From positions 12,622,501 through 12,686,500 of the forward strand of contig JALJCS010000012.1 of NCBI GenBank assembly GCA_023055355.1: a stretch of 64,000 nt of DNA, read 5' to 3'. Made by a program: the position numbers and the translations under genes. The notes below the pieces were generated by a model. That model ran no database searches, was not told where the DNA came from, and was given only the letters and a program-made list of their open reading frames with translations. This stretch comes from Agelaius tricolor (taxonomy: Eukaryota; Chordata; Aves; Passeriformes; Icteridae). Positions 26,660-39,555 of the stretch are shown in pieces (position 1 is the stretch's first letter; every line of letters begins with the position of its first letter).

Positions 26660-26790
26660 TTCTTAACTTTACTCAAACACAAGTAATTGGTTGCAAAGGC
26701 ATTATTGTTTCTTGCACAAGTCGCTCTAATTTGAACCAATTAAAATATAATTACACTATTTTATGCTTAATTAGACTCTCAAGTAGCTTC
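26660..26790. promoter_or_regulatory. Putative conserved noncoding element, homeobox/SOX-type sites
   Basis: Within about 90 bases there are five TAAT/ATTA homeodomain cores (near 26684, 26727, 26738, 26747 and 26767) and one ATTATTGTTT SOX/FOX-like site (26701-26710). The DNA is unique and non-repetitive. This clustering is characteristic of developmental enhancers in vertebrate gene deserts, but high AT content raises the chance rate. The activity and target gene are unknown. Confidence 0.35.
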
Positions 26791-29700
26791 TTCAGGCTAA
26801 AGTTATTCCCCTGGCTCTGTATTTTGAGATCTCTTTTGTCTCCAATGGAAGACTCAGGTTAAATAAGAGGGCCTCTAAACTCAAGAAGTGCTGATACTTT
26901 TAAGTTCATTAAATTACTCTTCAGTAACTTTGCTATTCCATAGTTCATTTCTTCCAGAACATGGGAACAAGAGCCATACGGTGGCGATTCACTGCACTTG
27001 AATTTCTTAGGTGCTCTATTATTTCCTTTGTAAGGTGTTCAATCTCTCTTAGTCCACACTGTGAATTCCTGTAAGAAATGCCCTTGGAATAGAAATTTCC
27101 TCATTATCCCTTATGGTAAAGGCTTGTGCCAAAAAATAATTTAATTTCACTGCTGTCTTGTCATTATTTTTAATTCCTTACATATCCCTTATCCAAAAAG
27201 GGCTTGGAATCGCTCACATATTCACGTTGATATTAAAGCACTTGGGTATTTCCATGCATACAGAAACTCAAACCCATAATATGATGCTGACTTTTCAAAT
27301 ATTAATAGTTGTGAGCTAACCATGGACTGCTCTCTTGTATTTTGAAGGGGAGTTTTTCTGCATAAAGAATTTGAAAAAAGGAAATAATTGAAAAAGAACT
27401 TTGAATAGTAAAAATGAGGGAAAAGATCAAAATACATGCCTATGAAATATTGAGGGTTTAGGGGTTTTATCCTCATTCCAGTGGAATTACATCTACAATT
27501 CATTTGTTCCAGTACCATCAGTCACATAGGATTTGTGTGGCTTTGATGTTTGGTACAGATGTAACCTGTGAAATAATTCACTAGTAAGATAGTTTTCTTT
27601 AAAGTTTACTCATAAAAATGTCAAACTTCATGTCAGTAACTTACTCAAAAAAGGCTTACTTAAGACTATCTATATATATAAAGACTCCAGTGTGCTTTAT
27701 TAAGTGGAAGATTTTGAATTTCTATTTTCTTTTTTTTTTTTTTTTTTGATGTCAGGTAAAATCAGACCTTTGATGTACTTTGGACTTGTGTAAGCGATCA
27801 TATGTATAAACAAAAAGAATTCTGCTGTTATATCCTAATGAATAATGAGTTGATATTTGATATAACTTTCAGTATCTATTGCTGCTATTGTAGTACTTTG
27901 GTAGTCCTGCTGTCTGTATTGTGGCAAGCTGAGAAAGGAGTTAAAAATATGAAATTGTTACATAAAATGTTTCTCTAAGCTAATATCTCAGCTTTCTATC
28001 TGGCTTTTAAAGGTGCAAGGCGAATGCCTGGTTGTATTTTCACCTTGTGTTGTTTAGGAGTGTCTTTTACAGCAATGAAGAGTACTCTACCTTTAGGGCT
28101 AGGATGTGCTGGTTTTCCCCTGAAATTACACATAGAATAAACCAGGAAACAACCTAAACTTTTGTATGTCAAAGTATAAGCAAAAGTTATTTATTAAAAA
28201 AAAAAAAAGTCTGTGGCTACTTTAGGAGTGGCAATAATGATTCTTAGTTCAGAGAGATATGCAGTAGATTAATTTATTTCTTGTGTGGCAAAGACCAGTT
28301 CAAGTAGATTGTTCTTGATGATTAGAAAGAGGGGGCAGAAACCTTCACTTTCCCATGATGAATGCATATATCAAGTGTTAGTATTAAAATGGAATACTTG
28401 AACTTCTGAAGGGCTCACATCTTGTAAAGGAAAAAGGTTTGCTTTCTCTCACTGGGTGTGTTTTATGAGTGGCAAAATGAATTACCATCCTTATGATCAA
28501 CTGAATTGGAGATTTAAATGTATGGGCACTCACTTGGGTAGGGGCCTGTGGTTCACCCAGATGGGCTGACACATAGAGTAGCAGGAAATTACACCAATTC
28601 AAGACTTTCCATGGTCTAATTCCATCTGCTGTAGATTATTTAGTGTTACAAATCTTAAATTCTTGACAGAATAATGCTTTCTGAACCAGGTTTTCTTTGC
28701 CAACTAATGCAATGTATGATTCCACCTGTTTGGGTTCTATTCTTCAGGGTTTGTATCCTCTGCAGGTGGTAGAGGGATGCTGCAATAGTGCAGATGTCCA
28801 AAAATCCATGCAGGTCCTTCTGAATTTATGGTGTAGCAGGTGCTGATGGCAACTAATGACACCCAACTATTTATATACGCAGCTTTATATTTTCTAATTC
28901 ACTGATTTTAGTAGCAGAGAAAATTGATCTTGCTGGCTGCCTGGAGATTTGAAATCTTGAAACTTGCTCACCTGTGTTACAATTCTGGACTTAATCAGCA
29001 GTGCTAGATATAAAAGCAAAGGCTTTTAACCTACTGTACTAACCTTTTATCTTGATGCAATGATTCTGCTTCCAAATATTTAAATGGTATCTATGAAAAA
29101 GTTGAAATAACATTAGATTTTTTTCCCCTTTCTTTCTGTTAGAAGTCTAAAAACTACTAGCATTATACATAGCATCCCCATATGGCATTAATTCCACATG
29201 TAAGATATGAGAGTATTATTTTTATATCCTTTCAAAAATCCTGAACTTTTTTATTCATTGTTAAAATTATCTGTTCAGGTTGACTCTCAACATTTTTCTT
29301 TGATTTTTCATACTGCACATGGATTTTCTTCAAATGTAATTACACTCATTTCTTCATACCTTTCTGACACACTATTTCTTTACTTAATCTTATTAGTGAA
29401 GTCCTAATTCTGCTTTTGACAAAGGCACTGTCACCTGCATTTTAATGTCAACTAGTGTTCTATGACCTTTCATTTGAGATTAGTGATTCCAGAAATAGAA
29501 AAACTATTTCAAAGCGCTCATGGAAGTGAATGAAACACTTTGCAGTGTTTTAATTGGGAAACATAGTTATGAAGTAAAATTAAAAAAGGCAAGTTTTTTT
29601 TTATTTTAAACCTAGTTCAATCAAAACATTTCTAAAAATTCCAACAAACATCTGTAGCCTGTACTAGAAAGAAACAGGGAATATTGTTACCCACTGTATT

Positions 29701-31799
29701 AGAGAACCAAGACAGAAAAATGCAAAGCTACCATGAGGAAACCTGGTGAGTTTTCACCCCTGCAAATTATAATATTAGTTAGAGCCTTGTTTAGCATAAG
29801 GCTGAACTAATGCATAGTCTTTGTTAGCTTTGCCATTGTAAAAACACTAAATAAACAAGCACCCTTCAAAGAAATAGATACTTTTGTGTAAATCAAAACT
29901 AATCAAACATTCATGACTGGTTTTTATGTGTACCTGCTAGTTTGTAAATGGAAAAGAACAAAGGAGAGCTTAAGTTGTTGGCACCTTTCTCTGCTTCCCT
30001 GCTTTCTTTCCCTGCATTCACCATTCATGTGTCTCATGGATGTTTAGCAATCTATTTCTAATCCCCTCTGATGAGAACAAATTGTATGTAACTCTCTTTC
30101 ACCTGTTATTTTCTTGAACAGATGCTTTATCTGCAGTGCATGCATAGATCTGATTTGTTTCAGAGAGTTATGCATTTTGTTGTACAGCTTGAGTACTTTG
30201 TCCTTTGGGGATATGTGTGTGCACTAATAAGTAAATAGCTTGCAACAGAAATGATGTAGCATAGAATTATTTCTGTAAGTGTCACAGTATTAAAATGAAT
30301 GAGGAATAGTCAGATAAATGGGTAATGGAGAAGGAAAAGCATCTCTGAAAGCCTCTAGGGAGTATTTATAAACCATGGAGAATCACCAGGACCAAGTTTG
30401 TGGCTAATATTCAGCTATTCTAAATTTTTGTATCATGCTTTGAAACTGTCTTTTACATGCCTAGAAATAATGTAAGCTGGCGTTTCCAAACAAGAGGTTG
30501 TGGTTTGTTTTCTGCATTTATCCCAGTGTTGTGAGGGGTTTTGTAGATGATTTAGCTCAGATACCCCAAGATTGACTTGGGACTGCATAGGGTTGAGTTT
30601 TTGGGTAGAGCTGTTGCTAACCAGCCCTGGGTTGTGGGTAGCACAAGAGGGTTTGGCAGAGCCTCAGGGCTGTGCCCTGCCTTGCACCTCTGCATAACGG
30701 GGCTGTGAGGATCTCCACCTTCCCTCCCATCACTTCCAATCACTGGGGAAAGATGGACTGGCCAGCAAGCAGCAGTAAAATAAAAACTGGGAGTCTCCTC
30801 TGCTCTCTCTTGTGTCATAGCCAAGCAAATATGGAACAGGAAACACTGAGGTTGCTTCATTGGTATGGAATTTGAAATTGAACTTAAGTTCCCAAATGGA
30901 ACACTTTTTGGTATGATTGTGTATTGGTTTTGTTTTCCCCAGAATATTAACCATGGTTCATACCATGGTCAAAAAAAAAAAATTCCTTCCAAAGGAATCC
31001 ATAAATCTCCATTGTATTTCCTATCTTCATCATGTTGTCAGAGAATTTTGAAATAGTGAGAGCAGCCAGGACCAGGTACTCCTAATTTCTCTGATCCATG
31101 TGAATCAGGATTACTCAAACTCAATAATTACTGATAAATTCTTACACACACTTTCCCCCCTTGTCCAAGTAAAATGAAAACTTTTGCTTTTGCCATTGTG
31201 TGTGTTCTACTATGCATGTGCCACCACTGAGCCTGGACTGAGCATAGCTTTTCCTTTGAATTGAAGAGAGCATATTCCAAACCACTGTTGAGTGTTTCTG
31301 GCCTTTTTGATGCATCAGAATTATAATTCAGGATCTCTCATTTTTTTTCACTATGTGAAAGAAAGGGATTCATCCTAAAAACTAAGGGGGGAAGCACAAA
31401 TGAGAATTATGAGATAACTGCTTCTTGTGTGCCATCCAAAAAGGTAACACAGTAAGAAATCTGGGTTGGGTTTCTGCATACAAAACAAACATTCAGATTT
31501 TTTGGGTTTGCTCTTATTAGAAGTTGAACCACAGATACTTTTGGAGTGGTGCTAGATTCCTGGGCTAACTGAGTAACAAAGGTCAGAACTGGGCCATAAG
31601 TGTTTGGAAAAATGCAGTTCATGTCAGTTTTTGTTTTCACGGCCTTCTTGATTTCTTTGATATTATTGATCGCTGATCTATAAAAAATATTTCAGTTCCC
31701 CCTGGGACATGTTACAATGCAACTTAACCAGTGGGATCTACAAACTGTTTGAAGCAGCTCTGCCAGAAATGTATGGAATGTTAAATGACATTAAGTCAC
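26791..31799. other. Unique AT-rich noncoding DNA
   Basis: No gene is recognised. The block includes poly(T)18 at 27730-27747, poly(A)13 at 28196-28208, a pair of ACCATGGT palindromes at 30950-30957 and 30962-30969 followed by A12, and a GC-richer patch at 30560-30800 that supports overlapping frames on both strands without domains. Confidence 0.7.
27730..27747. repeat. Poly(T) tract, 18 nt
   Basis: Eighteen uninterrupted T. No recognisable minus-strand retrocopy body follows on the right. Confidence 0.9.
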
Positions 31800-31980
31800 A
31801 ATGGGATGCAAATTATTTTTCTCCTCTCTGGTGGTTTACAAGGCTTTCATCATTTGTGAATTATGAAAATTAAATTTCACCCAGGGTCACATAAACTGCA
31901 TGTTAATCTATTAGCAACAAGCACAATGTCAAGGGCAATGTGCAGCTGAAACAATTTTTTTGTTTTATCAGAAATTCATG
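31800..31980. promoter_or_regulatory. Putative conserved noncoding element
   Basis: Unique AT-rich sequence holding ATGCAAAT (a POU octamer, near 31805), AATTATG, TTAATCTATTAG and ACAATTTTTTTG words. No repeat or coding frame is present. The call is weak and based on motifs. Confidence 0.25.
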
Positions 31981-33720
31981 CTTAGGAGTTATATATTCTT
32001 TCAGTCAATTAGGACTTCTGAATGCAAGTCCCTTTCTTTGATGTCTGCTTAGGTAATATTTCTTTTTGTGTAATATCTACTAAAGTACAAAAAAGATCTT
32101 GAATGAGCTACATAGGTAGGTCTAACAGTCTAGTAAATCCAAGGCCCTTAGATTCTCAGTGTCCCAAACAGAAACATCCATTTGATTGTAGGAGAAATGG
32201 TTCCTGGAGGTTTAAGCACAGTAGTTAGTACTTTAGTGAAACACAGTGCTGCTAGAATTTTTTTGCTGAAATCACAGGTGTAATGGCCTTGGGAAATCCA
32301 CAGACTCATGAGCATGTGGAAAGCATTTGAGACTTAGCACCTTAAGCATCCACAACTCAATGAAGCTCTTCATTCTTCAAGCACCTTCTGTGGTGTGATG
32401 GGAGAAGGATGTTGGGACACACTGGACAGCACTAATGGCACTTCCAATAGCTAACACTTAGAGCACAAAATTCAGCAAGCAAAAAAGGCAGTGTCAGAAA
32501 TAGGGTGCTGGAACCTCCTCCTGTTGTCTCTTTCTCATGCAGCAGCACAGTTTGTGACAGCAGGGCTGTTACCTAAGGTATTCTCCTTACCTGTTTTGTG
32601 CAACAATTTAGACACAATCATTGAAGTAAAAAAGAATTGAACATGTATTTTAAATACTTTTATTTTATCAAGTTGTCGTATACAATGCATGTCACATGCT
32701 ATTTTCAGTGCACATTATCTGAATTGCAATACAGATTTGTTGTTTTTCCTTAAAATCAGTAAAAAAATCAATTCTACCTTGGAGTATTTCAAACCACTGT
32801 TTTGGGGGCTGCTGCTTGATTTTCTTTGTACTCTGGAAAGTCACTTAGTACAATGGAACCTGAGAAAATTCAGCAAGGATATATTTGAGTAAGAACTTGT
32901 CTGACAAAAATATATGGAGTCTTCATAGTCAGACTCAAAGAAACCAGTTATTTTATTAATGTGATTAATTTATCAATCTGTGGGTAACTGTAGGAGAATT
33001 ATTTCATGTCTTATCTGAAGGTTCTCTGTTTACACAATGAAGTATTTTTAAAACACTGAATACTGACAAAAAGGGTATGACAAGTGGTGATGTTATTCTC
33101 TTGTGCTACATAATCTTCATCGTGCTGACAAAATGTCATGTACCTCTCTAAATGTTGTATTTAGGCTTCCAGGACTTATGATCCTTCCATTTTGATGTGC
33201 TTTGGTTTGTTGGGAGGGTTTTTGCTTTTTTTGTTTGTTTGCATTGGTTCTTTTTCCCCTCCTCACAATTTGAGGAAAGCATAAATTGTGAGTAGACAAA
33301 AAATTACAATGGATTCTCTGTCACTTCTGAAAATTTTTCTTCTACAGATTCCATCCTGGCTAGATTAGCTCCCACTTGATTAGGTTTGACCCAGGAATTA
33401 GCACATAAAACCTTTTTGACATAGGTCACAGAAATCAGTGCAGAGAACTGCAATAGATCAGGTGCATTCTCTGGGTAAAAACTGTGATTAAAGCACTGCA
33501 AAGTATGCACTGATGGAAATGTGCAAGTCATTTCAGATGTAGTCTAAGAAATACTCTTGTCTTCTAGTGCCTACTTTACTGTCAGGCAGAATTGAGTGCA
33601 TGAGGATGGAGGCTGTGAGTGAATCAATGCTTTCTTTGAATTTGTAGCATCTGAAGGATTTGGAAGAGTTAATTTTAGGAGGCATTTCTCCAGACTAGAA
33701 AGGTGTTTGAGAATTCTCAG
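31981..33720. other. Unique AT-rich noncoding DNA
   Basis: Nothing recognisable. Short T-rich patches (about 33210-33260) and chance frames of 60-75 codons only. Confidence 0.7.
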
Positions 33721-34042
33721 TGAAAGTGAAGCTACCCTGAGGCCACATCAGTGCATGGCAGTAAACACATGCATAAGTTGGAAAGAACTGGGCTGTGGCC
33801 CTGGGCCAAGAGATGTGGCACTAAGGAACCTTTCCTACTGAACTTTTGGATTTCCATGAAGGCACAGCCCTTTCTTGGCCATGTCTCAGAGCCCTGGGGT
33901 GGGAGCTTTGTGCTGCCCAAGACCCACGGTCTGCCCACTTCTCTTCTCTAAGAAGCTGCTGCCCTCTGCCTCTGGGAAGGAGCAGGCTCTCTTCTCTCAA
34001 AAAGAAAAAAACAAAAAAAAAAAAAAAAAAAAAAAGAAAAAA
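33721..34042 (+). other. GC-richer stretch ending in A-rich tail (A23)
   Basis: About 270 bases of GC-richer DNA lead into an A-rich tract from 33999 to 34042 containing A23 at 34013-34035. The arrangement resembles a processed retrocopy with a poly(A) tail. However, I recognise no parent gene, see no AATAAA just before the tail and find no clear target-site duplication. A simple A-rich microsatellite next to unrelated DNA is equally likely. Open frames here (68 codons or fewer) carry no domain. Confidence 0.3.
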
Positions 34043-37000
34043 GTGTAAATTTTCTTTATTTCATCCTTTGTAAAGGAGAAAATCAGATCAGTAACTATAG
34101 AAAGAGAAAAGCTGGTCTGACTAAAAGTGGAAATAAAATATAGTAATATGAATCAATAAATCAGATACTCTAATTCTGACTAACATATAATAGAAATGAA
34201 CCTGAAATTTTAGTGTTCTGAAAGCTCATCTGGAAAATATCCTTTTTGTGTGGGGTGCTTCATCTTCATAATGAATATCAATGGTTTGACAGCATTTTGC
34301 TGCTGTAATTATCAACTATTGGATCAATAAAGAGCATTGAACAGGTTCTAAAAAGAGCAATACATCTGTTAATATCCCTGAATTGACTCAATAGTCTACT
34401 GTAAGAAAACACAAAGCATACAGAAGAGGAGGAAAGAATATCAGTATGATTTCTTTAAACAAAGTCAATATGCTTAAAAAAAACCATCAGGAAGTACAAC
34501 CCTGAATGGAGATGGTCTCACCTGAGCAGAGAAGGGATCTCAGTTTTTGTTTGGCAGTTGCAGCAAGTCTGGAGGAGATTTTTTTTTTTTTTTTTGGCTG
34601 AAGTTACTTCAAGAAAAACTGCCTTTTCTCAATTTTGTGATGCTTTGGGAGGATTTTTTTTTTTCCTGATCCTCACATAGCATCATAGCAGATGAATATC
34701 TGATGAGTAATTTTTTTTTTTAAATTAAATTTGGCTTGAGTCCAAATGTTGAGTGCTGAGTCTAGCAGTGGCACTTAACAAGGCACCATTTCAGAGCTAT
34801 TTTCTGCCCCCCAAATTCAAATCTGGCACGGTGACTGAAGTATTTAACACTGATGTCAGACTATTTTCTTGTGGTATGGCTGACATTTATTTTAAGCTTT
34901 TATGAATGATCTGTTGCTAATGATGCACACACAGAGCACAGTCTGGGTCCAAGGAGGCAGATGACCATTTCAAGAGGCTGTGTTCATGAGAACCCTGCAG
35001 CTGGGGGAGGCAGCTATGAACTCATGCAACAGAGAGCCTGAAAACTGCCACCAGAGGAAAAATCAACAGCCAAAGAGGTTGTACATCCCTGGAAAGGGTC
35101 AGATTTTTGATGTGGTTTAGAGGCCCAAGGGGAGCAAAGGTTTTCAGATTCAGATCATCTTCTGTAAATGCAGCGTGAGGGCAGAGGCTGCACAGAACTG
35201 CTAGCAGTGTCTGTGAGCATTGTGGTAAGATTTAGAGAGATAAAGAGAGATCCAGCAGATTCAATTGTGAGAGGAGTTATAAATGGTTCTGGTCTAGTCA
35301 CCTTTCCTCTGTCTGGTTTGCATATCTGTAAAAAAAATGTTTATTTCAGTCTGGCCTAAATTCAAGCTGGTTTCAATGTAACTGGCAGAGATGGGAAATC
35401 CATCCTTGCTGTTGGTCCTTATATTTGTCTCCAGGGATTGCCAGTAGCTGCCTTCACTGAGCTGTGCACACTGCTCTGGGAATTTCTTTTGCAGGTGTAT
35501 GGGTGGAGGAAATATTTTCCAGTGGTCAGTGCAGACAGCTGCCAATAATTGTGGCTGCTGGAGCTCAGAAAGATGCCTTGTCATGATGATCAAGAGAGCA
35601 ATTATGAAATCTTTGGAATTAGTTTAATTTAAAAAATGTAAAGGTCTGGTAAGAAGAGCAGATGTTGAAGTTGTCTGTATGTACTTAAAAAAATAAACTA
35701 CCAAACCCCTGACTGTCTTCCTGAAATAGTGATTTAAACTCAACTGAACTGAGAGTAAAGGCAGAGTAGTAGCTGTGCATGTGTTTGGATCTATGCTTAA
35801 TTTCCAGATGTACAGCTGAGTTCTTTCCTATGACCTTTAGACTATTATTTAAAGATGCTTCTGATAGCCTGGGATGTTTTGCAGCTGTGATTGGATATTA
35901 GCTCCTTGGCATACATCCATGCCTTTGAAATCAGTTAAAAGACAACATAAATGAGTGGGATAGCTCTAAAACCATATTATGCTGATAAAACCTCCCATAA
36001 AGCTACATGGAATTTTAACTTGGAAAGCAGAAAATTCAAGTAGAATCCAGGTATAGCTGGATTCAGGTTAGCATCATTGTAGGCTGCTGTTACCATTTTC
36101 AGTGTGTGGAGCCAGGAGATTTCAGGATGCTGGATTAAAAGCGGTTTGTTAGCTGCAAGATCCAAATTTTACAAGTGGAAAGTGGGACTAATATTAGATC
36201 TGGCAGCTAAACTAAATCACTTAGGTTCTAGGTTATCAGCTCCAGTGCTTTTATTAAGATTGATAACATGAGAGCACGGCACAGCTCTGTTCAGTGGAGA
36301 CTGGAAAAAGCCTGAAACCATTAGGGTTGGCCATAAATAACAGACCAGAACTGTCTGTGGTCAGTTGTTTGTATAGACAGCTTCAAAAGCTCTTGGAATC
36401 CACCTCTGAGGGGTGATGATTGTGTTCATTAGCAGCCTGTGATCATTTGGTACTACAGCAGGTGCTTGGATGTGAGTAATGGCAAAGACAAACTGATCTT
36501 TTCTCTCACCAAGAGATCCTCTAGATCAGGGTCTTTCCAGCTCTTTTTAAAAGCACAGACGTGGCCTGGTGGAAGTTGCAATAGGTGCAGTTACTGTGAA
36601 TTGGTAGCTTGGGTTCCAGCAGCCCTTTCTGGTTGCTGTAACTCAGAGATAAATGTCTGTGCTTTGTTGTTTTGGGGTCTTTTCCCCTCTGATTTGTGGA
36701 GTGGAAGAATGGGGGGAGGTGGAAAGAAGAAGTACCTTAAAAGTAGCAGAAAATTTCAGTTGAGTGCTTTTCAACTGCACCTTTTTTTCATTCAAGGTGA
36801 CAAGGTTTGTTTGTAGGTAGAGAGAGTGATTTGAAAAATTTTGTTTTGATTGGACCAAAATAAATTCCCACTCCCCAGGATTTTCCATTTGGGAACTTTA
36901 TCTAGAAAAAATTCTGCGTAAAATTATATGGGGCCTGACTACTGTCTCAGAATTTAATTCTAACTAATACTGGCAAATTTGATAGATGTTACCAGAATTA

Positions 37001-39454
37001 TGTGTTTATTGAGGCAAGCTTGACTGTAAATTCCTAGTGGCTAAAGAATAAAACCATCTGACACAGCAAACATCTGACATCTGGTACATTGTTAAAGCTA
37101 CAAAATTGTTTCTGTGGATCGAGCTTAGTAATGAATATGGTTTAATGAGCCATAGAATACTGCATTGTATAATATTAAAATGCATCTGTTTACATTTTAT
37201 TTTACTATGTTACATAATAATATTTCAATTTGCTCTGTTGGAGTACATAACTATTTTCAGGTTTTCATGAAAGTAAATAAACAGTGTAAGAAGAAAGGAC
37301 AAGAAATTCCTTACTCTAGTAAAATCCATATGCAGTGTAAACAATGGAGAAATTTGCCTCAGCCAGAATTCTTCTACCAAAACATTAACCAGACATTTTT
37401 CTAGTGTGTGAAATATAACAGAACACAAGCCCAAGGCACGAGCTGTTCTAAGCCTTCTGTGTTCTGTGGGAAAAGGGATTTTAAATACGAAATATGGAAA
37501 TTACTGCATTATTTTTTTTACACAATTGGATCTTGTCAGTGTTTCATTAGTGGAGTGCTATTACACTGCTTGTTCACATGGAAGCAAGAAAATGTTAAGT
37601 TTTAAAATTTGCTAAAAACTCAGCAATGCCTCATCAATGTAACTACTGAGAAGCAGGCCATGAAAAAGGCTAGAAATATTCACTAAATAGATTGTGTAAG
37701 TCTACTACTTTGATATATATATTTTTTTTGTTGTATATATTGATAAAACCATCACCAGAGCTCCGAGCTTTGATGTCCCTGTTTGGTTTGGTTGAATAGC
37801 AAAACCAAATGAAAAACCTGAAGAAAGCAGTGTAACTTGTTACCTGCTGATATGAGTTGTGAATGTACATATTGGACATAGAGTTAAGTCCCTAAATAAT
37901 GCCTAGAACATGGCACTAATACATCCATAATTGGCAGTTCCAGTCAAATGTGCAAACATTGTTCAACTGGATTTCATTCTAACTTTGTTTTGGTACTTTG
38001 AATTATTTCTTGTTTCTACTAGGAGACCAACATAGAGTATAGGTGCATTTTTCAAGGGCACTATGACTCCACTGATCCCAGGATGAGATGTAAATAATCT
38101 TTGAGACAGCTTTTATTATGATTTCAATTTTTACACCAATTTTAGAAAGAGATTTTCTTTCTCTGTTGTCACATCTCCCATTGGAATACTCTTGCCTCTA
38201 GAAAACATTTTCAGTTAGAATTTACTGTTTGCTGACTGAAATTTTTCACCTATAAAATCTATAATCTGATTGTGTTATTTTTCATGAGAACATAAAATCT
38301 TTATAGGCTCAGGTCTAAGTACAAAGTGGCTTGAAGTGTGTATCTAGGGGAAGGCATAGGAGCAGAACATATCTGTAGTAATTCTTTACTGTAGTACTCA
38401 GTAAACAGTTTATGGCTGAGAGATTTCCTGAGCCAAAGGTGACCTCCAAGTTTAGTATTGTTTTTCAATTTTTTCACTCATGAGCATGTCAGTCTCTTCC
38501 TTTACCATCTCTGTCTGGAGCAAGGAGTTCCACAGCTTATCCCTGGGCTCTGTGAGGAGTCATTTTTTGCAGTGTATTTTAAAACTCCACTTTGCAGCAC
38601 AAAAAGATGCTTCCAGCCCAGCTCTCTGGTCTGTAGTTCAGGCACCACATGATGTTTTTGCATTAAAACACTGTTGACTTACTTCTTTTAAGTCAATTTG
38701 AACAACTCCTTTCCTTAATCAAAGTTTGGGAATTCTATTTTACTGCACTTTCAATTCAATATTTACAAGCAGGATTTGTGATCCTGAAATTAACAGTCTC
38801 ATCTAAACCATTTTGTCCTTTTACTGCCTTGGTGCTCAGTTGCACTGTGCTGTGATCCATTTGCTCTGAACGTGCCAGCTGCTGGGGAGCTCTGATGCTT
38901 CTGGGATTCCCTGCTGTGACAGTGAGCTCTTGTTCCTACCCACTCGCAGCTGAAGCATCTGGAGCACTGAGCAGTAAGTACAGCATCCAATTCCTGCCAC
39001 CCCTTGCTGTAAAACAAACAGAGAATACCCCCCCTAGAATGGTCCTTTTTATCCCACCAAACTGCAGCAATACTGAGAATACGCTGCCTGGTGTGATTTG
39101 CAAAGACAGTCAATAAACATAAAATATTTACACAAGCAATAATGTGCTCCAGGCACAAATAGTCCTTATGTCCATGTTGGCTTTCAAGGAGATGATATCA
39201 ACTTCAGAGTGCAGCTTTCTGTGCTTTCAGGGAGCTGCCATAAAGGGAAACCAGACCAATGTGGGCATTTTTAATGATGAGGCTCACAAAGGATATTACA
39301 GCACTTGAAGAAGGATTGCTCCATGTGCATATGGGGAGCTCTGCTCTGGGAATTCCACTGCATGAAATTATTGCATAAATTATCTGAACTCATGAGAGTT
39401 GAGATGATATGAGCTCTTTTTAGGAGAGGCTGTGGCAAGGAGTGCCTTACATGG
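34043..39454. other. Unique AT-rich noncoding DNA
   Basis: No gene is recognised. Poly(T) runs cluster at 34579-34721. Stretches near 34250-34330 and 34870-34930 carry TAATTATC, ATCAATAAA and TAATGATG words and could be regulatory. A 125-codon frame at 36439-36816 and a 119-codon minus frame at 38799-39158 have no domain resemblance. Confidence 0.7.
34579..34721. repeat. Cluster of three poly(T) runs (T17, T11, T11)
   Basis: T17 at 34579-34595, T11 at 34654-34664 and T11 at 34711-34721 lie within 143 bases. The intervening sequences are not copies of each other, so this is not a tandem duplication. Confidence 0.85.
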
Positions 39455-39555
39455 GCATATATTTATATTTACATATATCTATTTTATGTTTATATAAATG
39501 GGTCAAGTGTTTTTATTTATATATTTATTTATATGTATGTATGTATTTATGTCCT
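39455..39555. repeat. AT-rich low-complexity tract
   Basis: About 100 bases composed mostly of TATATTTA, TTTATATA and (ATGT)3 words. It is a decayed microsatellite-like tract with no coding content and is likely to be length-variable. Confidence 0.8.
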
